A stretch of DNA of 64,000 bases from Azorinus chamasolen (Eukaryota > Mollusca > Bivalvia > Cardiida > Solecurtidae), in NCBI GenBank assembly GCA_963576725.1, contig OY755242.1, forward strand, positions 21,263,315 to 21,327,314, given 5' to 3'. The notes beneath the pieces are model-generated. The model was not told where the DNA came from and ran no database searches. It saw only the letters and a program-made list of their open reading frames with translations. The position numbers and the translations under genes are program-made. This document shows, piece after piece, positions 62,658 through 64,000 of this stretch (position 1 is its first letter; each line of letters begins with the position of its first letter).

Positions 62658-62796
62658 TACAGCATTCGTGGTCATTGAATATTCCAAATATAAAACGAGT
62701 TGTCTAGAATGATATAATGCTCGGCAAATCCTCGCATTATATCATTTTTGACAACTCGTTTTATATTTGGTATATTCAATGACCACGAATGCTGTA
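62658..62796. mobile_element. 139-bp TA-class palindromic MITE
   Basis: TA flanks CAGCATTCGTGGTCATTGAA and its mirror TTCAATGACCACGAATGCTG. The arms continue through CCAAATATAAAACGAGTTGT, leaving a loop of about 15-20 bp near GCTCGGCAAATCC. It has the CAG...CTG end pattern of the other TA-class elements, but a different sequence. Confidence 0.85.
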
Positions 62797-63059
62797 TCCT
62801 CTATGTAAACACTGTCCATTTTTGCATATATACCGTAATGAAATAAGTTGATTGTATCTCGAATCAGAGTCTAGAGTTCATATATTCATGAATGTCAGTA
62901 CATTTAATCTTTTCATTAAATGAATTATTGCCATGGGTTGGATCAGCAACCGGTACAGCCTCTCGGCGGATGGTTCTTTCAAGAACGCCTTAACCTTGGT
63001 CTAACCTGTTTGACTATGCTCCATTTATGGGATATCAGAAGATTAACAGTCAGTTGGGT

Positions 63060-63435
63060 GTACTTTAACAGTGTTATGCCTCAGTCACATTTGCCACGAC
63101 GGTCGTACGGTCTAAACTTTATACGGCCAATGGCATTTCTACGGGCGACACAGAATTCCTACGGCCATATACTGCAGTAGTCGCACGACCGCCGTATTTG
63201 AATGTTTGGGGACAGAAAACATACGTGCGGCAGCCGAAGTTTTTGTTTTGTTTTTAAATTCCATGACAGCCGCAAGGAAGTGGCACAGTGCTCTAACGGC
63301 GCCCACACGGACGTCGTTCGGCCTCCGTGCGGCCAGTCTGGCACTACTGCTACGCAACTTGGTTGTAAAAAGCTATGGTCACCGTAGAAATTATAAGCCC
63401 TCACTTAAATAGTTACGGCGACCGTATGGTCTGTA
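63060..63435. other. GC-rich block with repeated CGTACGG/ACGGCC motifs
   Basis: ACGACGGTCGTACGGTCTAA, TATACGGCCAATGG, CCTACGGCCATA, CACGACCGCCGTAT and GGCGACCGTATGGTC recur in an otherwise AT-rich region. Overlapping frames up to 86 codons have no recognised domain. It could be the remnant of an element with TACGGTC-type repeats. Confidence 0.35.
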
Positions 63436-64000
63436 AAATATGGAAACATCGTACAATGGTCATGACCCATTCTCAAATAAATTGGACAATTCACCGAATG
63501 CAAATGTGAAATTTTAACTACGTCGTATGTCTAAAAAGTTGTGAATATTAAAATGTTTAATGTATCTTTGACCTAATTCCGAAATAGTTCTAATATTAAT
63601 TAACAATTAACTATGTAAAATGAGTGGTTAATGTATAAGCTATAGAAATTTACTACTTCTGTTCATAGTACCCATAACCTGGTTTTTAACAGTTATATAT
63701 GGAGCTCGGACAGTTATATAATTCAAAGAATCAGGTTATATGTATGAACTGAGATAATATATCATGAATTTATCCATTTCTGATGAAACATTTTGATATT
63801 AAGTATGAAATTTAGGAGTTGAACACCACACTCAACTTCATAAAAATATAGTTTCATGAAAGTTGTATTTGAACTTTTACACAGTTAAAATAAGTGCAAC
63901 ACAAAAAACAATTTGAGGGTCAGGAAACGTGCCCGATATATTATAAACTCATACATAAGTACACAAAATCGTTAAGACAATTTGTAAGAAAATTTCTCTT
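63436..64000. other. Unassigned AT-rich end of window
   Basis: GTGCAACACAAAAAACAATT near 63895 recalls the R repeats (TGCAACACAAAAAGAG), but the match is short. Nothing else is recognised. Confidence 0.35.

Noticed and set aside
62920..63412. Four overlapping frames of 61-86 codons
   Set aside because: They overlap on both strands in a GC-rich block, where stop codons are rarer. No domain is recognised.

Overview
The window is eukaryotic, AT-rich and gene-poor, and it is most likely from a bivalve mollusc. The evidence for that is secreted C-type lectins in a local duplication cluster, a GT14-type glycosyltransferase exon ending in a GTAAGT splice donor, decayed non-LTR retrotransposons (one with a 2A-like NPGP peptide) and a very high load of short palindromic MITEs, minisatellites and satellite DNA. 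The species cannot be fixed from this sequence. No rRNA gene, intact tRNA gene, operon or CRISPR array is seen. Layout: 1-9.1 kb is intergenic and full of hairpin MITEs. 9.1-29.4 kb is a lectin locus with two intact single-exon genes (9648-10412 and 25874-26629) and one broken copy (about 21000-21973), all on the + strand. Each gene codes for a signal peptide, one thrombospondin type-1-like module and one C-type lectin domain. Matching upstream boxes and matching downstream flanks, up to about 2.9 kb past the stop codons, show that the duplicated unit was much larger than the gene. A 157-bp satellite (about 16.7-18.9 kb) lies between copies 1 and 2. 29.9-34.5 kb is tandem-repeat DNA: a CT/CTGT microsatellite, a 28-bp minisatellite with an 84-bp higher-order unit, and a 168-bp tandem repeat. 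38.5-43.8 kb holds two dead LINEs on the minus strand. 48880-49700 is the first coding exon of a beta-1,6-N-acetylglucosaminyltransferase-like (GT14) type II membrane enzyme, whose remaining exons I could not find. 50.9-52.6 kb is a 40-43-bp minisatellite. 55.5-56.5 kb is a large fold-back element. 61.4-62.5 kb looks promoter-like, with a possible short first exon on the minus strand. The dominant feature is a dispersed set of near-perfect palindromes of about 140-365 bp. They fall into two target-site classes. TA-flanked elements have CAG...CTG ends (pogo/mariner-like). TTAA-flanked elements have CCCTT...AAGGG ends (piggyBac-like). Families that differ in their terminal repeats share internal hairpin modules, and members of both classes are centred on the same CTCCTATAGGAG palindrome. 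The two arms of a given copy match each other even where they differ from other copies. This modular hairpin system is the best candidate here for something not well described. The lectins probably act outside the cell in recognition or defence, and the glycosyltransferase probably acts in the Golgi. Nothing in the sequence links the two.
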